From contig JAEMWC010000249.1 of assembly GCA_016490735.1 (NCBI GenBank), positions 356,001 through 420,000 of the forward strand: 64,000 nt of DNA, given 5' to 3'. Positions 1 to 11,512 of this stretch are shown in pieces (position 1 is the stretch's first letter; each line of letters begins with the position of its first letter). The notes beneath the pieces are model-generated. The model searched no databases, had not been told where the DNA came from, and saw only the letters and a list, made by a program, of their open reading frames with translations. A program made the position numbers and the translations under genes. The stretch is from Pachyseris speciosa. Taxonomy: Eukaryota; Cnidaria; Anthozoa; Scleractinia; Pachyseridae.

Positions 1-420
1 AACACTGAATTTCGTTACAAAAGTGCTTATGATGCGTCATTTATTGAAAAGTTGTTTCTTTGGAGGAAATTAGCTTTCAAGTGTTTTAGTATAATCCTTT
101 CATCGCTCACCGGCGAAGGTGCATTTGTGCCATCACGTCACAACAAACAAAAATGTGATATCTCTGGTTCTACATAGCACCCAGACTCCACAGAGACAAT
201 TGAAACGGCAAAATACTCTGTTTTAAATGCTGAATTTCGTTAGAAAAGTGCTTATGATGTGCCGTTTATTGAAGAGTAATTTCTTTCAAATACAAGCGTA
301 CAGTGTAGGTTATAGAGTTTCTTTATTTAGCATGGTCCGGCGAGCATGATCACAATGAGCAAAATTTCTATGATTGAAGCGGCAAAAATACTGTCTTACT
401 TAATGAATATTCAGTATACA
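1..420. repeat. Diverged tandem repeat inside RPAP3 intron 2
   Basis: A unit starting with CTGAATTTCGTTA near position 5 recurs near 229, followed in both by AAAGTGCTTATGATG and a TTTATTGAA block. The stretch AATTGAAACGGCAAAATACT near 200 recurs in altered form near 375. The period is about 180-226 bases with small indels. There is no coding signal. It is probably an old local duplication or repeat fragment. Confidence 0.5.
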
Positions 421-720
421 TGTACTTTAACTCTTGCTATTCAGATTATTCAAAATTGACAATGACACAACAACAAAAGGAACACAATGAGTAAGTTCAT
501 ACCTACTAATGAGCCATTTGCGTACGTGTAGATGTGCATCTTTATATTTTTTGACTCGTGTATGTGGCTGTTGTATGCATACTTTTTGCGTATATTTTAT
601 ATGCGAGCAGTACTGTACATGTACACTAGCAGGATATGAGTACTTCCTCACACTGCACTGTTGATCTCTACCCTCCCCCTGCCCTTCCCCCCTAGGATTT
701 TCACCTAATACACTGTACCT

Positions 721-756
721 ACAGTAATGATGTTATTTTGATAACATCATTACTGT
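721..756. repeat. Perfect 16-bp inverted repeat with 4-base loop
   Basis: ACAGTAATGATGTTAT at 721-736 and its exact reverse complement at 741-756 are separated only by TTTG. It would form a perfect hairpin or cruciform. No longer terminal repeats surround it, so it is either the core of a small foldback element or an isolated palindrome in the RPAP3 intron. Confidence 0.85.
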
Positions 757-1243
757 GATGCCCGGAAATGCTGAACAGTAGAAAGATGCCTTTGCAAACA
801 TCTACATCAGCAAGCAACCTCACTCTTACAGAACATAAAAATAACACTTTCGCAGCTCCAGTGAATCAAAACAACCTGGACATTTTTGATAATTTCTATA
901 GCCAACCATGAAATGAAACCTCAAATGACAAGAAATGTAGATGTTGTAGGTCAAAATGATTTAATAACCTAGGTCAAAATGAAATTCCTTAATGTCTTCT
1001 CACCCTAATTATTCACGATTCATGAATAATTAAGTTCACTTTGACCTACATGTACAACATAGACAAACAAACAAATAATGATGAAGCCCCTAAGAAAATC
1101 TTTTGCCTTTCTCTTTCACAGTCCCAAGTGCTCACATCTCAAGTCCCTCAGAAGCTGGTACATGTACAGTATCTGCAGAAAACAAGATGGTATGGTGTTT
1201 GCAGTGTATCTTGATCAAGTCTAGGAATCTGATAGCAACTCAC

Positions 1244-2515
1244 AACATCAAATTTATCCCAGCATCTGTAGTCATATGAACTTATTCTAGTTCCTTCTTT
1301 TTGTTTGTCATCTTTTTTCACATCTGGTGATGGTTCTTGTTTTTTCTTCTTCTTTCTCTTTGTCTGATTCCTGACAGGAGGCAGATTCTGCTCATGAAAA
1401 GACAAGACATGTAGGCAGGTCAGTAACACATACAGTAAATAGTTTACATACTTTACTTACTGTGAATAGAAAACAAAACAAATTATTATTGTGACAGTTA
1501 TGTTAACATTTTTTAGCTAGATTGTAAAACAAATATAATAAGTTTGGAAAGCAAACAAAAGAAAAGAAACAAAGGAGAGTGTTGATTTTTAGAGACAGCA
1601 GCAGTGGCAGGTGTTACAGGGTAATGTTTTAATGATGCTGTTTGCTATGTTTCAAGGTTAGTACCTAGCAGTGTTTCCCTGAGTTTCCTGAACAGTAATT
1701 GTTTGTACCCATTTTCAACATGGTAAAGAAAGATTATATGAAGTTCTTTCCTTTCTAAGGAAGTATGACATGATGGTGATACAACAGTGTAACATACCTG
1801 CATCAGTCTGCCGTTCAACTGGTACATATATACATTGTACAATAAGAATAATTATAATCACTAAAATTAACTCAACACCCAAAGTGAAATGAAAAATTTA
1901 TGTAACACAGAGGAATTAATGTCCATACAGGATGTTCTTAAAAGTATGCGGTGTAAGTGGCTTGACTAATAATGCCTGTACTGCAAGTTTTATATCATAC
2001 AGGTGGTGGTGTAAGTTGCTTACATGTACTGTATTGTCTTGTTATGTACTGTATTTGATTGTGATGTCAGAATAAAAAAATAATAATAATGCCTGTCGAA
2101 TGGCTCCTAATACAACAATTCTTTAGTTTCGTCCTCTGTCTGATGCGATTTTTAAATAGAGTTAATTATATAAACGTAGCTTGGAGTCGACTTGAGTTGT
2201 GATCTGTAAATTTTGAGCATTATTGTGAGCCCTTTGCCAAAGCTGACAGTGTAATAATAACACCAAAATATATTTGATACCCATAGGTCCATTAATCCCT
2301 CACTTTGTCCAGAAGGAGCGGAACATTAAACACGCTTGACCCGTACACAACAAAAGATTTCAGAACCGAACCTGTTTGTTAACTATCTTTGAATTACGAA
2401 GCTCATTATCCTTGGCTTTCATCTCGTCCTGCCAGGTGTCCAAATCTTGCAGGATATCCTGTAATTCTTCAGCATTTTGCCGAATATTCAGTTGCAGTTT
2501 CAACGCGTCCGCCAT
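1244..2515 (-). CDS. RPAP3: RNA polymerase II-associated protein 3, first two coding exons (partial gene)
   Basis: RPAP3 is a TPR co-chaperone adaptor of the R2TP complex (with RUVBL1/2 and PIH1D1) that links HSP90 to assembly of RNA polymerase II and other large complexes. Only the N-terminus is here. Exon 1 is 2372-2515, 48 codons starting MADALKLQLNIRQNAEELQD, then a CAG|GTTCGG donor. Exon 2 is 1244-1387, 48 codons containing NLPPVRNQ, a lysine-rich run and ISSYDYRCWDKFDV, bounded by a GAGCAG acceptor and a GTGAGT donor. Both introns are phase 0, so the reading frame joins cleanly. The match to vertebrate RPAP3 (QNAEELQD near the start, then NLPPIRN, basic tract, SYDYxxWxKxDV) is recognised from family knowledge. 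The TPR domains and all later exons should lie left of position 1. No further exon was found in 1-1243, which reads as intron. Confidence 0.88.
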
Positions 2516-2636
2516 CTTTTTTGCTTTGTAGCCTCGCTACCCGGCCATAAGAGACGGTTCAGTGTAAGCTCCTATGACGTCTTTTTTTAGCGGAGCTCCG
2601 ACGGCCCCAAGGGCCGTCAAGCGGAGCACCATACCT

Positions 2637-2668
<32 letters not shown>

Positions 2669-2704
2669 AAAATGGCTAGCGGTATTGCTCGTGGGCGCGT
2701 ACGC
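2516..2704. promoter_or_regulatory. Upstream region of RPAP3
   Basis: This stretch directly precedes the RPAP3 start codon. It has a locally higher GC content than its surroundings, a CRE-like ATGACGTC at about 2574-2581, and a perfect short inverted repeat (GACGGCCC, 3-base gap, GGGCCGTC) near 2600-2618. Part of it resembles a dispersed repeat (GCGGAGCTCCG). Promoter function is inferred from position only. Confidence 0.25.

Positions 2705-2759
<55 letters not shown>
2705..2759. repeat. (ACG)n trinucleotide microsatellite
   Basis: About 18 uninterrupted ACG units. They create a spurious poly-arginine open frame on the plus strand, which is not a gene. Confidence 0.95.
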
Positions 2760-2763
2760 AGTC

Positions 2764-2794
<31 letters not shown>

Positions 2795-3329
2795 CATAAT
2801 AATCCAACATGGCGGCCATACTCCACCTGGCCCAGTTGACCAGCTACTTTACAGCGTACATCTTTGATACTGGACATCCATCTTATAGCCAATTGACACC
2901 TGTCAAAACAAGGTATCCGCTGACCAGTGTAACGTGACCATATCGCGGGCTCAAGTTAAGACCTCATCGAGGTCAGCTGTTTTTTTGAAGTTGACCGCTG
3001 ACCAGGTACTTGCTTTCGATTGGATCGCAGGCTCAAGCCAAGTGTGGGACACCCAAACCAAATGGAGGCCGTTAAAATTTTTCGCGCGCTTTCTGCGGCT
3101 GGTAATTTCACATTCAGTTGGTTTCTTTATTTTGAGCAAAACAACTTCATCTTCTTCGATCGAAGTTTGTCTTTCGCGTAAAAAGCATAAAGATCAAGAA
3201 CTTGTCAAAAGATACTCCGGAAGGTGAATTTTCAAGAGATGAAAGGAAGGACGGAAGATTTTTCTCAGGAAAAGCTTCAAAGATTGTGCGGTTGAAAACA
3301 GTATAATTCAACGCTTCAAGGGCTTTCAC
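2760..3329. other. No gene recognised
   Basis: A 97-codon plus frame (2934-3227) overlaps a 62-codon minus frame. Neither has a recognisable domain, so both are treated as chance. Confidence 0.4.
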
Positions 3330-3830
3330 TTCACCGCGGCATCTTGCATCTCACCAAGAAAAGTCACTTAACAGTTCACCGGTATTAATGGGAGGAATGA
3401 GTAGCTCAAACTCTGTGGAAGAAGCTCTTTCTTTGGACAAACCGTTTGCTATTTTTGCGGATGCTTGTTTTTACTTTACTGAAGCTTACGCATTTTCAAG
3501 TGGTAGAAACCTCTACAACACAGGACAGTGAGGTAAAATAAATAAATAGAAGCTTAACATTTGGTTTAATCGTTGTTACTTTTGTTCAGGAATGAAACTT
3601 GTATTTTTCTCTCGAATGGATATAAATAACAATCATCTGTACTCGTTTTGGACGCAAAGAAGTAGTTGAATTGTTTGTTTGTTTTGTTACGTTGTTTTCT
3701 TTGCAAGCGAACGAGTGTTTTTACTCGGCTTGGCTGACTGTTTTTCGACCTTGGTTCCTCAACAGCGTTAAGAAACTTTTGCCGTTATCTTATCAACACG
3801 TAATCGCAATGAGTCCTCGTAAAATTAAGC
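3330..3830. repeat. Dispersed repeat, related to 59330-59590
   Basis: Blocks shared in the same order with the copy in a CP-B intron include GGCATCTTGC, AATGGGAGGAA, AGCTCAAACTC, TTGGACAAACCG, GGCTGACTGTTTTT and CGCAATGAGT. The copy here is longer, carrying an insertion between the last two groups of blocks. No terminal repeats or coding content were identified, so the class is unknown. Confidence 0.5.
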
Positions 3831-4354
3831 ATTAAAGGGGGAGACTCGAGCTCGAGTAAAAATAAAAAATCCGATCAAATGCATGTGCATGTGCACTTCT
3901 CAAAATCTGACATTAAGTTGTCAAAATGCTGCCAAAACAGTCAAAACCCAGCGCGCTTCACTTCGTCAAGTCTTTAAGAGATCTTCGTCGAAAGCAGCCT
4001 GTAAACAACAATTAAGTTTCGCCGTCTTTAAACATGACGTTTGTTTGAACCGGTAAGAATCAGCGTTTGGATGTTAAAAACAGCGAAATGGGTTGACTGG
4101 CTGGCTGGTTTTGATAAATTTTAAAGTGGACGGGTCTGCGAGAGAAATGCTCTTTTGGTTTGGCAAGCGCTTTCTTCGTTATCTGGATGATGTTTTGCCA
4201 CTGAGAATCATTAATTGAAGAAGGTTCTTCGGAAGACATGGGAAGTAACAGTAAAACCATCAAAGCACTTAAGTGTTTTGTGTAAGCCAAGGAAAGATTT
4301 TGTGGGAAATGGCTCTATTATTCAGCTCTGTCGCATTCCGAGTGATTGCTGTCT

Positions 4355-4800
4355 CAGTGATTCCTGTTGACTACTCTAAACGATCAGGTACGGACCTCTT
4401 TTTTGTCTTTTCTACGGACATTTATGTCAAATCTGCTAAGGAAATTTTCTAGCTTAATACAAGATAGTTTTGTTATCTGTCCAATTTCTGCACCTTCTCC
4501 AAGAATCTTCGAAGAAATATTATTCATATTGTGCTTTGTTTTCTTGTAATAAGTCTTATGTTTGTTGTTATATTGTTTCTGAACCGCGGTCAATTCCTGT
4601 TGACTGCTGTAAACGAAGAGTTTGTACCCTTTATTTTTTTTTTCTAGGGGCATTTATGTCAAAATAAATACCGATTTTCCTAGCTTTATCATTACAAGCT
4701 ATTTTAATTACTAGCTAGTCTTGTTTAATTTCTCCACCTTCTCCTTCTTCGAGCAAACACTCGCCGGCATCGTACTTTGTTCGCTTGCAGTGTTTTTGTT
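4355..4800. repeat. Diverged tandem duplication, about 240-bp unit
   Basis: The order TTCCTGTTGACT, CATTTATGTCAAA, TTTTCCTAGCTT-like block, then a TCTCCACCTTCTCC-like block appears twice, starting near 4360 and near 4597. Divergence is considerable. Neither copy has a supported open frame. Confidence 0.5.
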
Positions 4801-5062
4801 TTTTTGTTTTTTTTTTTTGATCCGCTTTGAATCCCTTTACGCTTTCATCTCAAAGTAGTTAGACTCAAGAATGTCCGTCTTTTTTTTTTTTTTCTTTTTT
4901 GCAAACGTTTACTATCGAAAACTCTTCGTTTTCCCTGCTGCTGCTCAATTGTTTTGGACACAAATTAAACTGGCCCAAATAAACTCTTGCGAAGTTGCTC
5001 GGTGAGAGTGTGCAGCTCCGATTCTAGGCTTGGCATGGCTAAATATATATATGGCCTTCAGC

Positions 5063-5510
5063 TTTTCTTTTTTTAATCGCTACATAACAGACTGGAATGG
5101 TGTTCCATCGAACATCATGCATGCACCTTCTTTAAGCAGTTTTAAGTCCTATCTATTACATTATTGGTGTCAATTTTAAATCAGATGTAGCTTGTGAGTG
5201 ACAAGTATGTAATTTAATTAGGTTTGCTTTGGATTACTTCATGATTTTTAGTCTCAATCTCAAATCAGGGGTGACTTGTAAGAGACAAGTATTTGATTTA
5301 ATTTGATTAGGTTAGCTTTTGGCCACGTTTAAATTTCACCTCTTAGTTTTTAGAATGTGTAATATTAGATAATATTCTTTGTATGGGAATTTAGTTTCTC
5401 CCAATTATTCTCCAGTCATGCACTTTTTTGTTTTGTATCAACTTAGTTGTATTCACATGACAAAGTATTATTAAACTTAAAACTTAAAATTAAACTTAAA
5501 GTAAGCTCTT
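5063..5510 (+). mobile_element. 3' end of a LINE (5'-truncated)
   Basis: 5063-5179 encodes the C-terminal tail typical of many LINE ORF2 proteins, containing FNRYITDWNGVPSNI and APSLSSFKSYL before a TAA. An AT-rich 3' untranslated part follows, with an internal doubling of a GTGAYTTGTRAGWGACAAGT block, and it ends in a run of AAACTTAA-type units near 5465-5505. This is a dead 5'-truncated insertion. The subclass cannot be set from so little protein. Confidence 0.6.
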
Positions 5511-8500
5511 TCTCATCAATGTACACATCCTTTGGACTTCCTCCTCCTGCATACAGTCTTTCAATTAATTTTATTAGTAGCTGGTCACACCAATCTTGTG
5601 GGATGTTTGGATGACATTTGGCATTAATGTTTAATGGAATCTCTGATGTTTGATGAAGTATGTTAAGATCAAGTTAAGATGGCTAACGGATTTCCAGCAC
5701 TTTTGCTTTGGTGAATCACCTTGATAGTGGTATCAACCAAATGCCCAATATATTATTATCAAGTTGTTTGGTCTTGCACTTAACTGGCCAGAAGCTAAGA
5801 GCAGCTGCATTTCTTTTTGAAAACACTGTAGGTGCATTGAGTGATGAGCTTAATGTTAGCAAGCAGGTTTTTTTTGTGATAGTAACGTCAAGAAGTAATT
5901 GATCAAAATAAATATCTTGGTCTTAATTCATGGCATCTAAATATTTTTATTGATTTCCATGTATCTTTCTTTCATAATTTTTGTGAGGCATACATATATC
6001 CAGAGGATACACAATTTCCGATTTCTGACTGTCTCATGGGAGGCTGTGGATAATTGAAATTGCATTCATTATGAAGTGATGATCTGAATCACTATATATC
6101 TGATGTGATACTGATTCCAAGGAGCAATCACCAGGCTTCTCCACCAATTTCTAGTGGCTCTAAACCATACCTAAGTATGTAACTAAGTTGCCTACAGTTG
6201 AACGGGGAAACAGACCTGTCCTTAGGTATTGCTCTAAGATGTTAAGAAATGTTTTGTTTTAAAAATTTATAGATGAAAACTAGCTTTGAGGTTCTTTTTT
6301 ACACAAGGTATTAAAGATTATTTTAAAAAAAACCTACCTCAATATTTTTATTTTGCTTTTTTAACATCTCCAAACTCAGTTTGGAAAGGAATTTTTATTA
6401 CCTTACTCAATAGAACGCTTGTTTTTAGGAGGGGTGGGGGTCCAAATTCGTAAAAGGGGATTCATATCTGCTAGCAGTTCTGGACTAGGGGGTCCAAATC
6501 TGGTCCACAAGCAGATCTGGACTTGACGGTGCAAATCCATGTGGGGTCCAAATCCACTGTGCCACTGGCTCAGATCACCTTTCCATACTATTTTCTACAG
6601 CATTGGGTCTGTAGCTTGAGTGAGGTCAGATGGGTGATATGACAAGCAGACTATATGTAAATGCCAGTAGAAAAAGAATGCTTTTGGAGCTCCGCTTTTA
6701 GGCTTGGCTAAATATATATATTAAGATTTTTGTCCCAAGGCCTGAGCCAGCTCATGGATGGATCTTGCTACACTAATTGCGATTTACACTTGACTAGTAA
6801 TGCAACCTCTTTCCCAGAGTCTATCTAACTTATTGTTCAAACTAGACTGGTTGTGATGTATTCTCGCCCGCATGCAACCTCCCATTAAAGAGTGTTGTGT
6901 GACACCCCAAAAGTTATATTTGTGCCACAATATTGAATTACTTTCAAAAATAATTTTCATACTGATCGTTATTTAAGCCAAAGGAAAAAGACTTTCTGAA
7001 CAAGATCGGTGATTTGGCTACTAGATTTCAGAATACGCGGGTATTTCATTTACTATTCATGGCCTCCTGATTTACATACCATTGAATAACAATAGCCGCC
7101 ATTGTAATATGCCTCCGACTTGGAAAGCTATTTCAGACATTTCAAAAATCATCATTCGTGAGCAATTTTCGAACTCGTCTTCGATAGATAAGAATTCATT
7201 ACGCGCCTGTCTCAGTTTAAGCAGTAAAATCGATCATATTTTTCCCCCAAAACAAATGTGTTGCATGTCTAAATACGGGTTTTTGGTATTAAAGCTCTGC
7301 TGGTTACTTTGTTTACGTTGCGGATTCAGTGTAGTGATTGCGACGTTGTATGTTGTGTCAAACATAAGATCTAAGCTTTAACCTGGTATGCAACAACACG
7401 CAGTACTCATCGTGCAACGGGGCATTCAATCCATTGCTGAATGTTCCAACAGTTCCAATCCTTTGCTCAAACAAATTAGCTGCTTTTGGTCCTTGTCTAA
7501 AGCGCCTAAGCATAGGAAATGTCTTGTTTCCTCGCTTACGGTCGCAAGAAAGTTATTTCCAAACACTCAGTGGTCATAGCATGCCTAATTTTGTTATATA
7601 AACATATGCTTTTGGCGTTGTTTTCTCTCTGCTTTCTTGTCTTGAACTCCAACCGTGCCCTTCAGTGCTAGTGGCATCGATATAACTTGTTTTGATTATT
7701 AAAACATTCATTCCTCCTGATGCATTCTTTCTTCGGGTGACAAGAAAAATCGTCGATAGGAAAAGCAATTTCATCATCGTTTTTAAGATATAAGCGTGCA
7801 ATTTTCGTCGTTTCCATCTTCAGTTCTCGAAGTGCCTCCTATACCTACGTCATCCATGAGCTAAAAAGAAGGAGAGGGATGCAATACAAATAACATAGTG
7901 TCTACTGTTGCATATCAACAGCAGCCACAAGAATTCTTGTATGTCTTCACCAGTGTGAACACCGAGTATCTCTCCTACTTTCGTGCTGTTACAAAGGTTT
8001 ATGTAATTCATGTTCAGTAAGATAAAACGAAATGTTTTGCTTGGAAAATTAAACTGTTCGCCTAAGATGGGAGTGATCAGTCCTGACAGTCCTAATATTA
8101 AAACTGTACCGTAAAATTGTAATTACTAAATTTCCACACATTTCCCATCCTTTCTGATAAACAATTCGTTAAACCGCGGCAAAGTTTATTCTGCTCCATT
8201 TTCTTTCTTCTTTTTCCATAAAAGTAATCGAGCCATGTTTATTTTGTGGTGCGAGAGTCAAGCAAGTTTCCTTTCATATTTCGGCATCGGCGGGGCTACA
8301 GTACAGGTCACAGGTCACAGGTCAAAAAATAACATAAAGAAAATTAAAAATTAAAAATATTCTTAACAAAACTTTCTTAAATAATTCAAGTAACTATACT
8401 GTCTCTTTTTACACTGATCCCATTCAAGCCTTCAGTAATTAGTATTGCCTTATATATACCCATTTAAAACAAAAGTTCTATTCATATTATTGTACGAGGA

Positions 8501-8551
8501 TATTCAAAAGATGTCTTATCTAGAAATTTAAAGATTATGTCCTACGACATT
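5511..8551. other. No gene recognised; scattered repeat scraps
   Basis: AT-rich, with only short frames (up to 99 codons at 7082-7381) and no recognisable domains. A motif AGGCTTGGCTAAATATATAT near 6700 matches a nearly identical one near 5028, marking fragments of one repeat family. 6430-6550 has several GGTCCAAAT repeats in both orientations, probably another decayed element. Confidence 0.4.
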
Positions 8552-8955
8552 GGCCCGATTTATACTGGAGACGGATCATCCGTCCAGACGGATCATCCGT
8601 CTAGTATAAATAGGGGAAGGACTATGAGACGAACTATCGGTGTGTCGAGTGGCTCGTCCCACGTTTATACTCAGACGAGCCCTCTGGAAGGATTTCGGGG
8701 AAAGCACTACAAAAAGGTATAGTTTTCGTGGATAGTTCGTCTTCAGCCCGCATTTATACACAAAGACGGATCATCCGTCTTGACGAGTTATCCACGATAG
8801 TTCGTCTCACAAGAAGGATTATCGCGCTAGCTCGTGTGGATGGATGATCCGTCTGCTTGCCCGTATTTATACACAGACGGATTATCAGACGAGCTACCCT
8901 TCTTTGCCCAAGCTCGTCCCAGACGGATGATCCGTCTCTAGTATAAATACAGCCA
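8552..8955. mobile_element. Foldback MITE with repeated palindromic ends
   Basis: The ends are inverted copies: ATTTATACTGGAGACGGAT on the left, and ATCCGTCTCTAGTATAAAT on the right. The interior repeats ACGGATSATCCGT-type near-palindromes (near 8573, 8587, 8764, 8845 and 8922) and the word GACGAGCT/AGCTCGTC several times. About 400 bp, no coding capacity. A non-autonomous DNA transposon is inferred. Confidence 0.7.
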
Positions 8956-8960
8956 ATCAA

Positions 8961-9298
8961 CGATATGTTTAAATATGTGACTGATCATCGCAGTTATGAA
9001 CACTACTTAAGCAGTAGTGAAAATAAAGCCTGAAAAAAATTTCAGGCTTGTACGGGATTCGAACCCACGACCTCTGCGATACCGGCGCAGCGTTCTACCG
9101 ACTGAGCTAACAAGCCATCTGGGTAGCTCAGTCGGTAAAGCGCTGGCGTGGGTTCGAATCCCGTACAAGCCTGAAATTTTTTCAGGCTTTATTTTCACTA
9201 CTGCTTAAGTAGTGTTCATAACTGCGATGATCAGTGACATATTTAATCATTAATCCGCAGTTCAAATATATGATTTTCATACATTCATTCTCTCTATA
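8961..9298. mobile_element. Head-to-head pair of tRNA-derived SINEs (foldback)
   Basis: A minus-oriented SINE (about 8961-9117) meets a plus-oriented one (about 9118-9298). Both carry a tRNA-like head, then GCCTGAAATTTTTTCAGGC, CACTACTGCTTAAG and ACTGCGATGATCA. The right copy lacks the anticodon-arm portion of its head. The same family recurs at 18478, 53770 and 62064. Its tail (CGCAGTTCAAATATATGA) is the most often repeated word in the window. Confidence 0.75.
9045..9116 (-). tRNA. tRNA-like head of a SINE, Thr(GGT)-like; probably not a functional tRNA
   Basis: The 72 bases fold as a cloverleaf: acceptor GGCTTGT with ACAAGCC, anticodon stem CTGCG/CGCAG around the loop CCGGTAT (anticodon GGT), and T loop TTCGAAT with a GGG/CCC stem. 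Base 33 is C instead of the usual U. It is fused to SINE body sequence and recurs in other SINE copies here, so a retroposon head is more likely than a working tRNA gene. Confidence 0.5.
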
Positions 9299-10940
9299 TG
9301 TTTTATTGTACACCCAAAACATAAATAAGCGAGTTAAGGAAAGATGACAATTTTTTCAATTATTTAATATCGCTGTTTTAAAAGTAGTCATTTAATTTTA
9401 TTTTCTATATTAAATGAGCTCTCTCCGAACAAGCTTCCATGTGTTTCCGTTTTATGGGGATTGGATTGTCGTTGCTTAAATATTTCGCGCACATTAAGCT
9501 TGTGTGTTAAATTTTTGTTCTCTGTTTTAACGTCAGCCATTTCTATTTTGATAGCTTGGGAAGCCGACACCTGGTTCCGTTCATTTTAAATACTAATGGC
9601 GGTTTTTTGGAATCAGCTGTTCATTCCGCATAAAAAACACCACTATATCGTAATTGAGTTTGTCAGACTTTTTAAGAAAACCTAGCTGAAATAATCCCTT
9701 ATATTATTTATAATAATCCATGTTTCATCTGCAGAAATTATGAAATGGCAGTGGGAGGGCCAGCCTGCTGATTCCAAGACGATTAAACGACTGATATTTC
9801 TGCATCGATTGGCAGACGGTATTCAGTAAGATATGCGTTTATAGTGGTAACTAGTGCGAGTGATAACAGACTAGATTTGTTAGTAGTAAGGGCTACAATC
9901 GATAATTGAACTGGTTCCCACTGAGACAAATAACTTTGTTACTTCATTTCTTGTTCTTCCTTTTCACATAACCTCGTATTAATGATAAATTCGCTGTTGA
10001 CCTTAACAGTGTGAAAGTCGTTTAAATAAAGACGAACCGGCGGAATTCATTGCCCGTTGCTCATTAGCTCAACCAATAAAAGGAACCCTCAGGGATGTGA
10101 AATTAAATATTTGTGGGGTAGCTTGTTACTTAGAAGATGAATGATTTCCTGAGTGCCTTTTTAAACTATACCATATACATAAATACCATTATCGCTGTCT
10201 CTTTTAGTACCACCTGTCATTTTTAGCATGAAATGCTTAAATAACATATCGCAATTGAAATTCAGGACTATACAGAGACACTTTGGTCCATGCGCGATTG
10301 TAAGGTATGGATTTCCTTCTTTTTGATTTTACGTTTTGGTAAATCGTGTCAAACCAAGCAACATCAGTGAACTTAAAGCTATCAGGTTTACCAAGGAAAT
10401 GGAGCGAGACAAGCCTGTGAGCGATATTGAAAGCGAGTTCAAGGCTCGTACTTGAAGACAAATGCCTATGTAATCTCGGAAAATTGAACTAATTCTTAAA
10501 GCAAGAGATCATAAAGCGAGTTAGTCGTTTGCAACGTATCTTCTTCAGTCAAATTTGGTAACAAAAAAGCTTGAGAGCCTTCGAGGCTTCCCTTAGTTTA
10601 GCTTTCATGTGAGTGTTTTATGAATAAGCGAAAAACTATATAAATTCGCTTTGAGAACAAATAAGTACAATTTTCATTTACGAGGGACACTTCAAATAAC
10701 ATTTCATTTTCGAAGGATTCAAAGAAATCAAAATCTTGTGCAGGTTTGTCTACATTTGTTACCTTAATTTACATGTAGCCTAAATAATCGATATCGTACA
10801 AGCCTTATTATTTTTTCCAGGCTTTAATTTCACTGCTGCTTCATATATTCACTGAAAAACGATTATCGGTTCAATATACACGCAACTCGATTCAGCCAAC
10901 GTCCATAGAGCCTGACACTTACATTTATCCTACGCTTAAG
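9299..10940. other. No gene recognised
   Basis: AT-rich sequence with frames up to 74 codons and no domain, repeat end or RNA gene that I could identify. Confidence 0.4.
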
Positions 10941-11171
10941 CCTGCCTTTCACTAGCGACGCAAGCATAAGCGTAAGCACAAGAGCGCTTATTTCACTGTG
11001 AAAACGGGCTTAACGCAAGCATAAGCGCAAACACAAGCGCAAGGATCAAATTTTTTTTCTTTTTCTTGTGCTTGCGCTTATGCTTGCGTTTGCTTGCGTA
11101 GTGTTCGTTTTCACTTGGCATAAGCTACTTATGCTTACGCTTGTGCTTGCGTCGCTAGTGAAAACCAGGCT
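10941..11171. mobile_element. Foldback MITE rich in CAAGCATAAGCG words
   Basis: Left end TTTCACTAGCGACGCAAGC and right end GCTTGCGTCGCTAGTGAAAA are inverted copies. Almost the entire 230 bp is made of inverted CAAGCATAAGCGNAAGCACAAG words around a T-rich centre, so the element folds into one long hairpin. It ends about 340 bases upstream of the CP-A start codon. Confidence 0.8.
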
Positions 11172-11512
11172 TTATCCTTGACCTTCAATGCTCATCCACC
11201 AAGATAAAATAGGTAGTGCAGCTGAAGTCAGTCGTGAGTGATTTTACTGAAAACCTTCCTTTTTAAACGAAAGCAAAAGTACTCGCAAAATTCAGTGTTG
11301 CCCGTCACTATTTATGAATTCAAGAGGCACTGGCCACTAAGAGCTTCTTCATAGTAAAGCGCAATAGTTGATTGTAAATAAGGCACTAAACAGTGGATAT
11401 GTTGCACACAGGGCACTAAACTGTTATCTGCCAACTCTTCCCTTATCACAGGCAATAAATCCACAAACCTGCACTACTGAAAAAAGAGGAACTGAGTGAA
11501 ATCAATAAAGAT

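Noticed and set aside
1645..1842. Minus-strand frame as a further RPAP3 exon
   Set aside because: No similarity to RPAP3, and exons 1 and 2 join in frame across it.
2685..2867. Poly-arginine open frame
   Set aside because: Translation of the (ACG)n microsatellite.
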